A DNA stretch of 64,000 nucleotides from Rhodopseudomonas pseudopalustris (lineage in GTDB: Bacteria > Pseudomonadota > Alphaproteobacteria > Rhizobiales > Xanthobacteraceae): assembly GCF_900110435.1 (NCBI RefSeq), contig NZ_FODT01000009.1, positions 62,001 through 126,000 on the forward strand, in the 5' to 3' direction. The notes beneath the pieces are model-generated. The model did no database searches, was not told the DNA's origin, and was given only the letters and a program-made list of their open reading frames with translations. A program made the position numbers and the translations under genes. Below are positions 38,927-46,967 of the stretch, one piece after another (the first letter of the stretch is position 1; each line of letters opens with the position of its first letter).

Positions 38927-40107
38927 CCAATGCACTGCTTCCGGTGTACCAGCCGGCATCCATGCTGTTCGACCGTGGCGAAGGCGCGTGGCTGACGACA
39001 GTCAACGGTGACCGCTATCTCGATTTCGGCGCAGGCATCGCCGTCAATGCGCTTGGCTACTCCCATCCGCATCTGATCGAGGCGCTGGAACGGCAAGGCC
39101 GCAAGCTGTGGCATCTGTCCAATGTCTATCGGATCGCCGAAACCGAGCGGCTGGCCGAACGCCTGACCGCCTCCTGTTTCGCCGACATTGCATTCTTTGC
39201 GAATTCAGGGGCCGAAGCCAATGAATGCGCCATCAAGATCGCGCGCCGGCACCACGACGCTCACGGCCTCCCCGACCGCTGGCGCATCATCACCTTTGAG
39301 GGCGCGTTTCACGGACGAACGCTGGCGACAATGGCCGCTGGCGGAAACCGTAAATATCTCGACGGCTTTGGCCCCACAGTCGATGCCTTCGATCAGTGCC
39401 CGCTCGAAGACATCGAGGCTGTCCGCGCCCGCATCGGCCCGCACACCGCCGCGATCATGATCGAGCCCATTCAGGGTGAAGGCGGACTCAGGCCAGTGAG
39501 CCACAGCTTCCTGCGCCAGCTCCGCGCGCTTTGCGACGCGCACGGCCTTCTTCTGATCTTCGACGAAATACAATGCGGCATGGGCCGTACCGGCTATCTG
39601 TTCGCGCATCAGGAATCCGGCGTCGTCCCCGACATCATGAGTCTCGCCAAGGGACTCGGCGGCGGCTTTCCAATCGGCGCGTGCCTTGCCACCCGCAACG
39701 CAGCTTTCGGCATGACGCCCGGCTCGCATGGCTCGACCTTCGGCGGCAATCCGCTTGCCGGGGCCGTCGCCAACGCGGTGCTCGACGTCGTGATGGATGA
39801 TGCGCTGCTCGGAGAAATCCGGCGCAAGGGCGCCTTGCTATTTGGGCTGTTGCAGGCCCTGGCTGGGCGCTATCCGGATAGCATTGTCGAGCTGCGCGGC
39901 CGTGGCCTGATGCTCGGCATTAAAACCACGCTGCCATCGCCGCAAGTGGTCGAGGCGTTGCGCGCACAGGCAAAGGTGCTGACCATTGCGGCCGGCGACA
40001 ATGTGACCCGGGTGCTGCCGCCGCTGATCGTCACCGACGAGGAGATCCACCTGTTCGCCGAGCGCTGCGACGAGACCCTTGCGCATCTCTTCAAGCGCGC
40101 GGCGTAG
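38923..40107 (+). CDS. Class III aminotransferase (ArgD-like)
   Basis: 394 residues. [55 protein letters not shown] and the PLP lysine in [18 protein letters not shown] put it in the acetylornithine/4-aminobutyrate group. Context does not favour arginine synthesis: it is the last gene of the transporter-pdxY-hemA operon (ATGA overlap). It may act on 5-aminolevulinate (giving 4,5-dioxovalerate) or another amine, which I cannot decide from sequence. The tRNA-Cys follows 15 bp later. Confidence 0.9.
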   Translation: MTNALLPVYQPASMLFDRGEGAWLTTVNGDRYLDFGAGIAVNALGYSHPHLIEALERQGRKLWHLSNVYRIAETERLAERLTASCFADIAFFANSGAEANECAIKIARRHHDAHGLPDRWRIITFEGAFHGRTLATMAAGGNRKYLDGFGPTVDAFDQCPLEDIEAVRARIGPHTAAIMIEPIQGEGGLRPVSHSFLRQLRALCDAHGLLLIFDEIQCGMGRTGYLFAHQESGVVPDIMSLAKGLGGGFPIGACLATRNAAFGMTPGSHGSTFGGNPLAGAVANAVLDVVMDDALLGEIRRKGALLFGLLQALAGRYPDSIVELRGRGLMLGIKTTLPSPQVVEALRAQAKVLTIAAGDNVTRVLPPLIVTDEEIHLFAERCDETLAHLFKRAA

Positions 40108-40122
40108 CAGACATCACAACCC

Positions 40123-40198
40123 GGCGCCGTGGCGGAGTGGATACGCAAAGGACTGCAAATCCTTGCAGCGCTGGTTCGAATCCAGCGCGGGGCCTCCA
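40123..40198 (+). tRNA. tRNA-Cys (GCA), slightly irregular
   Basis: Anticodon arm AAGGA-CTGCAAA-TCCTT gives anticodon GCA. The D-arm GCG...CGC and T-loop TTCGAAT are normal and the encoded end is TCCA. Two oddities: acceptor arms GGCGCCG and CGGGGCC pair except for a G-G at the fourth pair, and one extra base makes the T-stem read as six pairs (CGCTGG/CCAGCG). Near-cognate tRNA-Cys in relatives has perfect arms as far as I recall. Confidence 0.85.
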
Positions 40199-40359
40199 CA
40201 CCATCGCAGCGCCGCCGCTTCCTGCGGCAGGAGGCCATCCCTCCACGGACGCCGTCTCTCAACGGGGCGAGCCCCGCATTGCGGACCGCCCACAATAAAC
40301 GCCGCAAAAGATCGACACGATCGATTGACCGATTTCGGCTGCCATCTAGAATACTCGCC

Positions 40360-40545
40360 TGTCACGGTCTTTCGAGTCGTATCTGCACGCGATCCGAGAG
40401 CTAAGAGGGAAGCCGGTGCAAAGCCGGCGCTGCCCCCGCAACTGTCAGCGGCGAGCTGCGGTCCGATAGTCGCCACTGGGTCCATTGGACCCGGGAAGGC
40501 AGGACCGACGCTAAGACCCGCGAGCCAGGAGACCTGCCGCGACAG
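40360..40545 (+). promoter_or_regulatory. Third cobalamin riboswitch, no cob gene downstream
   Basis: Elements in order: GAGGGAAGCCGGTG, GCTGCCCCCGCAACTGTCA, GCCACTGG, CCGGGAAGG and GCGAGCCAGGAGACCTGCC. The canonical 3' half is intact. The first recognisable gene downstream is the Rossmann-domain protein at 41295, about 750 bp away. Confidence 0.93.
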
Positions 40546-41294
40546 TCGCAATCGTCCCTGGGCGGGGTGTCCCGGTGGGTCGCATGACAGCTGTCGCGGT
40601 CCTCATGGCCACAGCGCTGCGCGCGTCTCCGCTCGGCCCCTGCCCCAGCAACCCCGGGGTCTTGGGTGATGTCGTTCAAAACCAACACTGCTTGCGCCGC
40701 GCGTCACGCGGCACCGCCGGCATCGACTGCGGGCGTCTCGTCGTGTCAGCCGCCACAGGCGCCGATCGCAGATCGCCGCGCCGATCATCTCTGCACCGCC
40801 ACGCGCTGCGCTACGCTCAATCGGGATTTTCCGAGGTGAAGTCCCCTCATTCGCATCGGGTCGCTTCAAGCCCGCGCGCTGCCGCGCCCATTGAACAGCA
40901 CCACGATCTAGTAGCGTCCGCAGCAATAGCGCGGCCGCCGCGCGGTGATCACACGCCCCCGCTGACGGCTTCGTTCGATCACGCAGGTTCTTGCGCGTCG
41001 TCGTCCGCGCAAGGTCTCGGCGTTGCAGCGTCGATAGCAGCGGAAGCAACGCCAGGCTCGCGGCCGCGGGGTTGGCGGGTGCGCTTATGGCGACTGCAAT
41101 TTCATGTGCTACGCGCCATGGAGATGTTGCTGCGGATCGCGGTGGTGCGCGAGAGGCCTCGTCCAAACGAGCTGCGATCCGCTGCCGCGCCCCCGCTCAG
41201 TCAGGAAAGCGACGATCCATGGCGGCGACAGCTCAGCATCGGTCATGGCTGCTCCGGACCGGATTTAGCGACGCCTTCGATCAACGCCATCAAT
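40546..41294. other. Stretch without a recognisable gene behind the riboswitch
   Basis: About 750 bp lie between the riboswitch and the next recognisable gene. A plus-strand frame is open throughout, but it translates to Arg/Ser/Ala-rich sequence with no family resemblance and looks like GC-driven openness. It may be the eroded remains of a cobalamin-regulated gene, or an insertion that separated the riboswitch from its gene. I see no repeats or mobile-element ends. Confidence 0.45.
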
Positions 41295-41759
41295 ATGGGA
41301 GATGATCAGGTGCAACAGAGCGAGGGCATCTCGGTCGGCGTGGTCGGTCATGGTCACGCGATCACCCCGCTCATTCACCGTCTGGTCGAACTCGGCGTTC
41401 GCGTGCACGCCACCGCCGATACCATCGATGACTATGTCGCGCTGCGCAGCGCGGGCGCGATCCCCCATCGCTTCGAGGACATGCCTGCGGTCGCGGCCAA
41501 GGTCGATCTGCTGATTTCGACTAGCTTCGCTCGGCATCTCGGCGCCACCGTGGTGGCCCGGCTGCCGGAATCTGCCATCATCATCGATCTTGCAGGCCCA
41601 CCCGGCAGCGTCGATTTCGAGACCTCGCGCCGGCTCGGCCGTCACCCGATCTGGGCGCCCGCCATCGAAGGCAATCTCGAGGCAAGCTGGCCGCTCATCG
41701 CAGCGGAGATCGAGGCGATGGCGGCCGATAACAGGCGGCAACCGCGTTGTTCCAAGTGA
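41295..41759 (+). CDS. Small Rossmann-domain protein, DpaA C-terminal-like
   Basis: 154 residues. VGVVGHGHAITPLIHRL is a dinucleotide-binding loop; LLISTSFARHLGATVVARLPESAIIIDLAGPPGSVDF followed by a WAPAIEG segment resembles the C-terminal NAD(P) domain of dipicolinate synthase subunit A (usual form: IDLASxPGGVDF, APGLPG). The N-terminal half of that family is missing. Substrate unknown. The ATG at 41295 has little Shine-Dalgarno sequence; a GTG at 41310 has GGGAG seven bases upstream and may be the true start. It ends about 90 bp before the guaA-type terminator and faces it. Confidence 0.55.
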   Translation: MGDDQVQQSEGISVGVVGHGHAITPLIHRLVELGVRVHATADTIDDYVALRSAGAIPHRFEDMPAVAAKVDLLISTSFARHLGATVVARLPESAIIIDLAGPPGSVDFETSRRLGRHPIWAPAIEGNLEASWPLIAAEIEAMAADNRRQPRCSK

Positions 41760-41848
41760 ACAATCAGTAGAGTCCGAAACTCACGGCGGGTTACGCACGG
41801 CGCTAACCCGCCTTAGGCTGCAACGCGTAGCACCAACCAACCATGAAA

Positions 41849-41871
41849 AAGCCCACCGATTGGTTGGGCTT
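41849..41871 (-). terminator. Rho-independent terminator, probably of the displaced guaA gene
   Basis: On the minus strand AAGCCCAACC, a short loop, GGTGGGCTT is followed by TTTTC. It is oriented to end transcription from the right and sits 38 bases beyond the guaA-like stop codon at 41909. It also faces the Rossmann-domain gene and could serve both directions. Confidence 0.8.
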
Positions 41872-41908
41872 CTTCGTGCATCATCGGTCGTAGCCATCAG
41901 CAGGAAGG

Positions 41909-41929
41909 ATCATTCCCACTCGATTGTCC
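41909..41929 (-). other. guaA 3'-end remnant: left attachment site of a genomic island
   Basis: Read on the minus strand the codons give R-T-I-E-W-E and TGA, the near-invariant C-terminus of GMP synthase GuaA (TIEWE). Upstream of these codons there is no guaA coding sequence; the frame changes to unrelated, lower-GC DNA. The 3' end of guaA is a known target for integrative elements that rebuild the gene end on integration. The intact guaA should therefore lie at the other island end, to the right of this window. Confidence 0.75.
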
Positions 41930-42328
41930 GAATCCCGCATAAGTGTTTGAAAACCCGATGGTAAGTGCCCGGTCTGACGGTCATTCTCCGACTGCGAGGC
42001 CGTCAAAATGCTACGCTTTTGATTTCATTGAGAAATCGCCCAAAAAAATATTTTTGTAGTTTCTGTATCTATCGGCATCATTTGCCGTCAGGTTGCACTT
42101 TAGAGCGTCCCTGCGAGCGTTCAAACAGCGCTCGAAAAGTACCGTCACCTCGCATCGGGTATCAGATCTGAGCCGCCAACGCGAGCCCAACATCTTTGTC
42201 TCGGCACCGACTAAGAACATCTCCGCTTGCTGCATCGAACGGGCCGAGATCGAACATTGTCCTGGCTGGAATTGCCGCTGCCCAAGCCTGGTACGTTTCG
42301 ACACCTCCCACCGTCAAGAAGTGAGAGC
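41930..42328. other. Island left end, no gene recognised
   Basis: About 400 bp, lower in GC than the flanks, including an A/T run near 42040-42060. Short frames on both strands show no family resemblance. No integrase or excisionase gene is seen at this end. Confidence 0.5.
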
Positions 42329-43237
42329 CTATCCGTTCCGTATCAGATGATCGAAAGCATCACCCTCTTCTTCTTCCTCCTGAAAGCGTGGGCCATCTGC
42401 CTCAAATTGCAGCACGGTTATTTCCTGGTCATACCGATCGGAGCGAAAGCACATTTCATGGACGGGTTCATCAAACCAGACGCCAGCTTGTTGCGTGATA
42501 CCGATCAGCGCACTGTCGGAGTAGTCGCGCCTTGCCGCCAACGCTTGCGAGGGTAACTCATAGACTGTGCTCTTGGTCCTAATGAATCTCCCCGACTTCA
42601 GCGCGGGACCACTTGGTTTCGCCCAGTGGGCAAAGCCTTCGTTCGAGACCACCATCATCGCCCGTGTTTCAGTGTATTCAAGCCAGCGAAGGATCGCCGC
42701 AGTTAACGACACGCCGTAACGCTTGGCGAGGCGGCTGAGCTTGTCAAAATCCACCCGTTCTTTGGCTGGCTGCTGTCGGCGAAAATCGTGGAGTGGCATC
42801 AGCAGAGCCGCGGTGAACTCATCGGCCTCCTGTTCGATACCGGCTCCCCCGCGGCGGTCCACCGAGTTCTCGTCACAGTAAATGCCGCCCTTCAGGCCTT
42901 TGTCCTGCTCTATCAGCTGACGGTGCAGGAGGTAGTGGGCGAACTCGTGCCCCACCGTGAACGAACGCCGTCCGTTCGACTGGCCGGCATGGTACATGAT
43001 TGCCCATTGGCGTGGACTGGCCTTTCCATATACCAATGCGCCCACGCAGCCCGGGAGGTTGCGCTCCACTACCTCGTGGATCGGGCTCTCTGGCGCGATC
43101 TGACGGGAGTACTCTAATGCCAAATTGATTATATCGACCGGTGCGCGATCAAATCGATCTACTCCAAGCACCAGATCGAGCATCTGCGTGATTCGGGACG
43201 CCTCCCTTAGCGGCCGGAGGCGGGTCGGCTCGCTCAT
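42329..43237 (-). CDS. capP: ImmA/IrrE metallopeptidase, CapP-type CBASS regulator
   Basis: 302 residues. The zincin site is H97-E98-F-A-H101 in FTVGHEFAHYLLHRQ, as in ImmA/IrrE peptidases. The C-terminal half (about 180-300) is a separate sensor-like region. It overlaps the upstream helix-turn-helix gene by 4 bp, and the pair is divergent from a CBASS operon. That is the layout of CapH/CapP, in which CapP cleaves the CapH repressor in response to DNA damage. The same fold pair (ImmR/ImmA) also controls some integrative elements, so an island-control role is an alternative. Confidence 0.85.
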   Translation of the reverse strand: MSEPTRLRPLREASRITQMLDLVLGVDRFDRAPVDIINLALEYSRQIAPESPIHEVVERNLPGCVGALVYGKASPRQWAIMYHAGQSNGRRSFTVGHEFAHYLLHRQLIEQDKGLKGGIYCDENSVDRRGGAGIEQEADEFTAALLMPLHDFRRQQPAKERVDFDKLSRLAKRYGVSLTAAILRWLEYTETRAMMVVSNEGFAHWAKPSGPALKSGRFIRTKSTVYELPSQALAARRDYSDSALIGITQQAGVWFDEPVHEMCFRSDRYDQEITVLQFEADGPRFQEEEEEGDAFDHLIRNG

Positions 43238-43554
43238 TTACGGCTCTTCGAGTCGAGGATACGAGCCATCTCTCTAATCTGTCGGCGTGTTTCCTCTGGC
43301 AGACCGCTATACTGCCGGAAGAAGGCAGTATCCTCCGCTTCACCAAGCGTTTGTGCATCTGCCCCGAACAGATAGTCGACTGTCACCCCGAGCGCGCTGG
43401 CAATAGCGGACAGCTTCTCGGCGGAAGGGCGCGGTGGATTCTTGTTTTCGAGCTCCCAGATGTAGCTCTTCGACGAGCCGGTCTCCTGTGCGAGATGATC
43501 GAGCGTGAAGCCTTTCTTCGTACGTAAGTCCTTGATTCGCTCTCCAAATTTCAT
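43234..43554 (-). CDS. capH: XRE-family repressor, CapH-type
   Basis: 106 residues. N-terminal Cro/CI helix-turn-helix (about 5-60: ERIKDLRTKKGFTLDHLAQETGSSKSYIWELE), then a short C-terminal region that would contain the CapP cleavage site. It lies 166 bp from the divergent CD-NTase gene and probably represses it. The intergenic region holds two copies of GTTCGGAGTAG as candidate operators. Confidence 0.87.
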   Translation of the reverse strand: MKFGERIKDLRTKKGFTLDHLAQETGSSKSYIWELENKNPPRPSAEKLSAIASALGVTVDYLFGADAQTLGEAEDTAFFRQYSGLPEETRRQIREMARILDSKSRK

Positions 43555-43588
43555 AGTCGGTCCTTCCGCTTGAGCCGCTCAATCCCGC

Positions 43589-43655
43589 GTTCGGAGTAGC
43601 CATATCATAAGTGCCTTGACAGGCGCATTCAAGCTCCCCATTTTGTTCGGAGTAG
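43589..43655. promoter_or_regulatory. Divergent capH/CBASS control region with direct repeats
   Basis: GTTCGGAGTAG occurs at 43589-43599 and 43645-43655. A TTGACA hexamer lies at 43616-43621 between them, and TATAAC at 43659-43664. The repeats are the best candidates for CapH binding; the promoter assignment is tentative. Confidence 0.55.
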
Positions 43656-43720
43656 ACGTATAACGACTGATATCATCCCGAACATCGCGCGGGCGGTGGC
43701 GAGATGCAGCCAAGCCCGCC

Positions 43721-44980
43721 GTGGAGATCGATGTGAACATCCAGCCTACGCCGACCGGCCTCAATCCCTTCGACGACCCTCTCGACCGCATCCTCGCCGA
43801 GATCGCGCTTAGCGTTCAGCTGCCGCCCTCCCTGCATGACAAGGCGAAGTCGCGTTACGAGGCGGTGCGGCGTCATCTCGAGGCCACGACCGCCTTCTTC
43901 GACCAGATCGAGCACTTCTACCCGCAGGGCTCCATGGCGATCGACGCCACGATTTCCACGCGGGGGACCGACGACGAGTACGATCTCGACATCGTCTCGC
44001 AGCTCGGCGGCCGCTTTCGTGGCATGACGCCTCTCGAAATCTTGACCGAGCTCGAAGCCGCCCTCGCGGACTATCCTGTCCAGCGAGTGTTGCGGCAAAC
44101 GCGCTGCGTTACCCTGTTCTACGCCGATAAGATGCATCTCGACGTCACGCCGTCGCTGCGCGTCTACAGCAAGCTAGATCGCGAAAGCCTGATCACTCAC
44201 GCAAAGGGTCCGCGCCGGTCGGTCGACGACCGGTTCGTCGACATGAACGCCTATGGCTTCGCGCAGTGGTATGCGAACAGGACGCCGCTCGAATTGCGGA
44301 TGGCGAAGGAGTTCCACCGGCGGTGGCTTGACCATGCTGGCCTTGCGGCTCGCGCCGACGCCGATGTGGACGATGTTCCCGATCAGTGCGACTTCATCGT
44401 CAAGAACACTGCAACTCTCGCCCTCCAGCTCCTCAAGCGCTTCCGCAACATTCGCTACGCCAGCTACGCGGGCCGCATTCCGCCGTCGGTGATGCTCTCC
44501 TACTACGCGGGGCTCGCCGCGCAGCCGAACATGTCGCTCAGCGCCATGCTCGTTCGCCTTGCGAGCTGGATCATCCGCGACATCGAGCAGGCTTCGCTCT
44601 ACGGGCGGCTGTTGCATGTCGCCAATCCGATCTGCGAGGCTGATGTCTTCACCGACCGCTGGCCGGAATCCATCGCTCAGCAGGACGAATTCGCCGGGCA
44701 TCTTCGCGTACTGACTCGTTCGCTCGAGGCGATGCGCAAGGGCGAGATGTTCCCCGACACGATGATGGATGTGTTGCGCGGAAACTTCGGGGATCGCGTC
44801 GTGACCCGGGCCGCCGACCAGATCGCCACCGAGATCGGTGGCGGCATCCAGCAATCCCGTCAGCTCTACACGCGGCGCGGCGGCCTCCTGTTACCTTCTG
44901 CCGCTGGGGTCGCGGCGCCGATCATCAATCCGTCGGTTTCTGTTGCTCGGCCTCACACCTTCTTCGGGCGCAAGATCTGA
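43721..44980 (+). CDS. CBASS CD-NTase (cGAS/DncV-like nucleotidyltransferase)
   Basis: 419 residues. The nucleotidyltransferase core shows HFYPQGSMAIDATIS (G70-S71), then DDEYDLDIV with the metal-binding D88 and D90, and a third acidic strand in KMHLDVTPSLR. These are the features of the CD-NTases that make cyclic di- or trinucleotides upon phage infection. The following genes are an E2-like protein and a patatin phospholipase, so the product probably activates that lipase, perhaps 3',3'-cGAMP as in DncV-CapV systems. The start is GTG 43721; a GTG at 43733 has GGAG six bases upstream and may be better. Confidence 0.92.
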   Translation: MEIDVNIQPTPTGLNPFDDPLDRILAEIALSVQLPPSLHDKAKSRYEAVRRHLEATTAFFDQIEHFYPQGSMAIDATISTRGTDDEYDLDIVSQLGGRFRGMTPLEILTELEAALADYPVQRVLRQTRCVTLFYADKMHLDVTPSLRVYSKLDRESLITHAKGPRRSVDDRFVDMNAYGFAQWYANRTPLELRMAKEFHRRWLDHAGLAARADADVDDVPDQCDFIVKNTATLALQLLKRFRNIRYASYAGRIPPSVMLSYYAGLAAQPNMSLSAMLVRLASWIIRDIEQASLYGRLLHVANPICEADVFTDRWPESIAQQDEFAGHLRVLTRSLEAMRKGEMFPDTMMDVLRGNFGDRVVTRAADQIATEIGGGIQQSRQLYTRRGGLLLPSAAGVAAPIINPSVSVARPHTFFGRKI

Positions 44981-45432
44981 TGACGGCGGCGATCCTCTCC
45001 ATCGATGAGCAGATCGCCACGATGAAGGCGGCCTGGCCGCAGTTCACGGCGCGCCGGATCGATCGCCGCGCGCAGTCCGCGCGGTGGGCGGGGAGCGTGA
45101 GGCCGCAATTTGCAAGCTACTCGCTGGAGATCCGCTATGAGCTCGGGTCGTTCCCCAAGGTGCGAGTGCTTTCACCCGAACTGGTTCGGTTGCCCGGCAA
45201 TTCCGAGGGCCAGCTGCCCCACGTTTACCCACCGGCCGACGATCCGACCCTTTGTTTGTTCGACCCCAGCGAAAGGGAATGGACAGCGGCCATGACCATC
45301 GCGAGCACGACCGTCCCATGGGCGCTCGACTGGCTCGCTTGCTACGAACTTTGGTTGATGACCGGGCGCTGGACCGGCGGCGGACGCCACGCCGGCCAGT
45401 TGGTCAACCATGCAAGGGAGACAACAGGATGA
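44980..45432 (+). CDS. CBASS E2-like conjugation protein (short type II)
   Basis: 150 residues. The stretch LPHVYPPADDPTLCLFDPS places a likely catalytic cysteine at C92 after H81, as in stand-alone E2-like CBASS proteins; WALDWLACYELWLMTGRWTGGGRH is the conserved C-terminal part. In type II CBASS the E1-E2 protein conjugates or primes the CD-NTase. Here only the E2-like part exists, with no E1/ThiF domain and no JAB protease, so it is the short form. Start shares one base with the CD-NTase stop; its own stop overlaps the next start. Confidence 0.85.
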   Translation: MTAAILSIDEQIATMKAAWPQFTARRIDRRAQSARWAGSVRPQFASYSLEIRYELGSFPKVRVLSPELVRLPGNSEGQLPHVYPPADDPTLCLFDPSEREWTAAMTIASTTVPWALDWLACYELWLMTGRWTGGGRHAGQLVNHARETTG

Positions 45433-46463
45433 ACTATGTCCCGCCGCGGCGATCGGACGGCACCATCCAACACGCACGCTTAAAGCAGCCATGGCCGCGG
45501 GGCCGCCCGTTCCGCATCCTGTCGATCGACGGCGGCGGAATTCGTGGCGTCTTTCCGGCGGCAGTCCTGGCGGAACTAGAAAGCCGCTTCCTGGGCGGCG
45601 CATCCATCGCAAATCACTTCGACATGATCGCGGGCACGTCAACGGGCGGCATCATCGCGCTCGCCCTTGCCCATGGGATGACGGCTCGACAGGCATTGAA
45701 CATCTATCTTGAGCGCGGCGATCGCATCTTTCCGCCGGCGGCTGGCCTCGGCAAGGTGTCGAGAGCGCTGCGCTGGGTGTTCAAACCGAAGCACGACCAG
45801 ACCGCCCTCAAGGACGAGTTACTGCGGATCTTTGGTGGCAAAGTGCTCGATGATGCCATTACCCGGCTGGTGATCCCGAGCTTCGAAGGTCGCCACGGCG
45901 AGCCATTCCTCTACAAGACGCCGCACCACCCGGACTACCAGAAGGATCGCCACAAGAAGTTTGCCCATGTGGCGCTCCACACGACGGCAGCCCCGTCCTA
46001 TTACCCTGGCGTTGAGGACGACGGTTACATCATGATTGATGGCGGCATCTGGGCAAACAATCCGGTCATGAACGCCCTGGTAGACGCCCTGGCCTGCTTC
46101 GACATCGCGCGTGAGGACGTACGTATCCTGAGCCTGGGAACGGGTGAGTCCACCTTCACTGTCGATGAGCGGGCGCGCAACGGTGGGATCAAGGATTGGG
46201 CGTTCCTGCGCTCTTTCAATGCGGCGGCACGCGCACAGTCCCGAAATGCCCTCGGCCAGGCCTATCTGCTGATCGGCAAAAACAACGTCACACGTATCGA
46301 CGTGCCGGAAAGCGATGCGCCAATCGCAATGGACGACGTGCAACGCTCAATTCGGGAACTGCCGATGGTAGCGCGCAGTCTTGTTGAAGGCGCCGGGCAC
46401 CATATCGAGCGGGTATTTCTGGACGGCGAGGTCGAGCAGTATATCCGGTGTCCGATAACGTAG
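45429..46463 (+). CDS. capV: CapV-type patatin phospholipase effector
   Basis: 344 residues. Oxyanion motif DGGGIRG (34-40), nucleophile S71 in GTSTGG, and catalytic aspartate in IMIDGGIWANNPVMNAL. When activated by the nucleotide made by the neighbouring CD-NTase, such proteins degrade membrane phospholipids and kill the infected cell. ATGA overlap with the E2-like gene. It is the last plus-strand gene, and ends facing the opposite-strand Cys-rich gene. Confidence 0.93.
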   Translation: MNYVPPRRSDGTIQHARLKQPWPRGRPFRILSIDGGGIRGVFPAAVLAELESRFLGGASIANHFDMIAGTSTGGIIALALAHGMTARQALNIYLERGDRIFPPAAGLGKVSRALRWVFKPKHDQTALKDELLRIFGGKVLDDAITRLVIPSFEGRHGEPFLYKTPHHPDYQKDRHKKFAHVALHTTAAPSYYPGVEDDGYIMIDGGIWANNPVMNALVDALACFDIAREDVRILSLGTGESTFTVDERARNGGIKDWAFLRSFNAAARAQSRNALGQAYLLIGKNNVTRIDVPESDAPIAMDDVQRSIRELPMVARSLVEGAGHHIERVFLDGEVEQYIRCPIT

Positions 46464-46484
46464 GCTTCTAATTTCGCATGTTCC

Positions 46485-46931
46485 CTACCGGGCCGTGAGC
46501 AAACGACAGGCGAGCTCGCGCTCGCCCCAACGGGTCGAAAAAGTGTCGGAGACCTCAAACCAGGAACCGTCGTTGCCGATGCCATGGTTGGCGCCCATGC
46601 AGGAGCACTGGCATTCGTGCCCCTGTGCCTCCTGGCACGAGCGCGCGCAGATTTCTTGTTCGCGATAAGGCTGGATGATGTAGACCTTGCCGTACCGCTG
46701 CAGCGCCCGATCGACGAAGTCGTTGAACCAGGCTTTCGGCAGCTCCCAATAAGCGTGATTGCCGCCGATCCAATCCGGTGCTGTTCGCCGGCCGTCCTGC
46801 AACCATTGCCGGTTGTCATCGGCAAACGGCAGTCGCACTCGAAGCTTCTCACGAGGCCCAGTCCGGCGCAGGATGACTGGCGTGGTCTTCTGCTTCCAGA
46901 CGTAGTTGAGGGTGAGCCTCGCCATGGACAC
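46485..46931 (-). CDS. Small Cys-rich protein, unknown function
   Basis: 148 residues; not recognised. A central cluster EICARSCQEAQGHECQCSCM has five cysteines, with GANHGIG after it, suggesting a metal-binding site. The N-terminal third is basic and beta-like. An ATG two codons in (46925) is also possible. It lies 36 bp after gajB on the same strand and could be the last gene of the eight-gene defence operon, or an accessory of the GajAB pair. It converges on capV with a 21-bp gap. Confidence 0.7.
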   Translation of the reverse strand: MSMARLTLNYVWKQKTTPVILRRTGPREKLRVRLPFADDNRQWLQDGRRTAPDWIGGNHAYWELPKAWFNDFVDRALQRYGKVYIIQPYREQEICARSCQEAQGHECQCSCMGANHGIGNDGSWFEVSDTFSTRWGERELACRLLTAR

Positions 46932-46967
46932 CTTCTTCAGATTATCGGCCGCTTGGACGTGAAGAGC

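Noticed and set aside
38923-40107. Calling the aminotransferase argD
   Set aside because: Class III family members cannot be told apart safely by eye, and the operon context is B6/aminolevulinate rather than arginine.
40575-41294. Coding reading of the frame between the third riboswitch and the Rossmann protein
   Set aside because: Open, but composition is Arg/Ser/Ala/Pro filler with no conserved motif in any of the frames I read; I list only the 3' domain as a gene.
42329-43554. Reading the XRE/ImmA pair as ICE ImmR/ImmA control only
   Set aside because: The divergent position next to CBASS fits CapH/CapP better; kept as an alternative, not as the main call.
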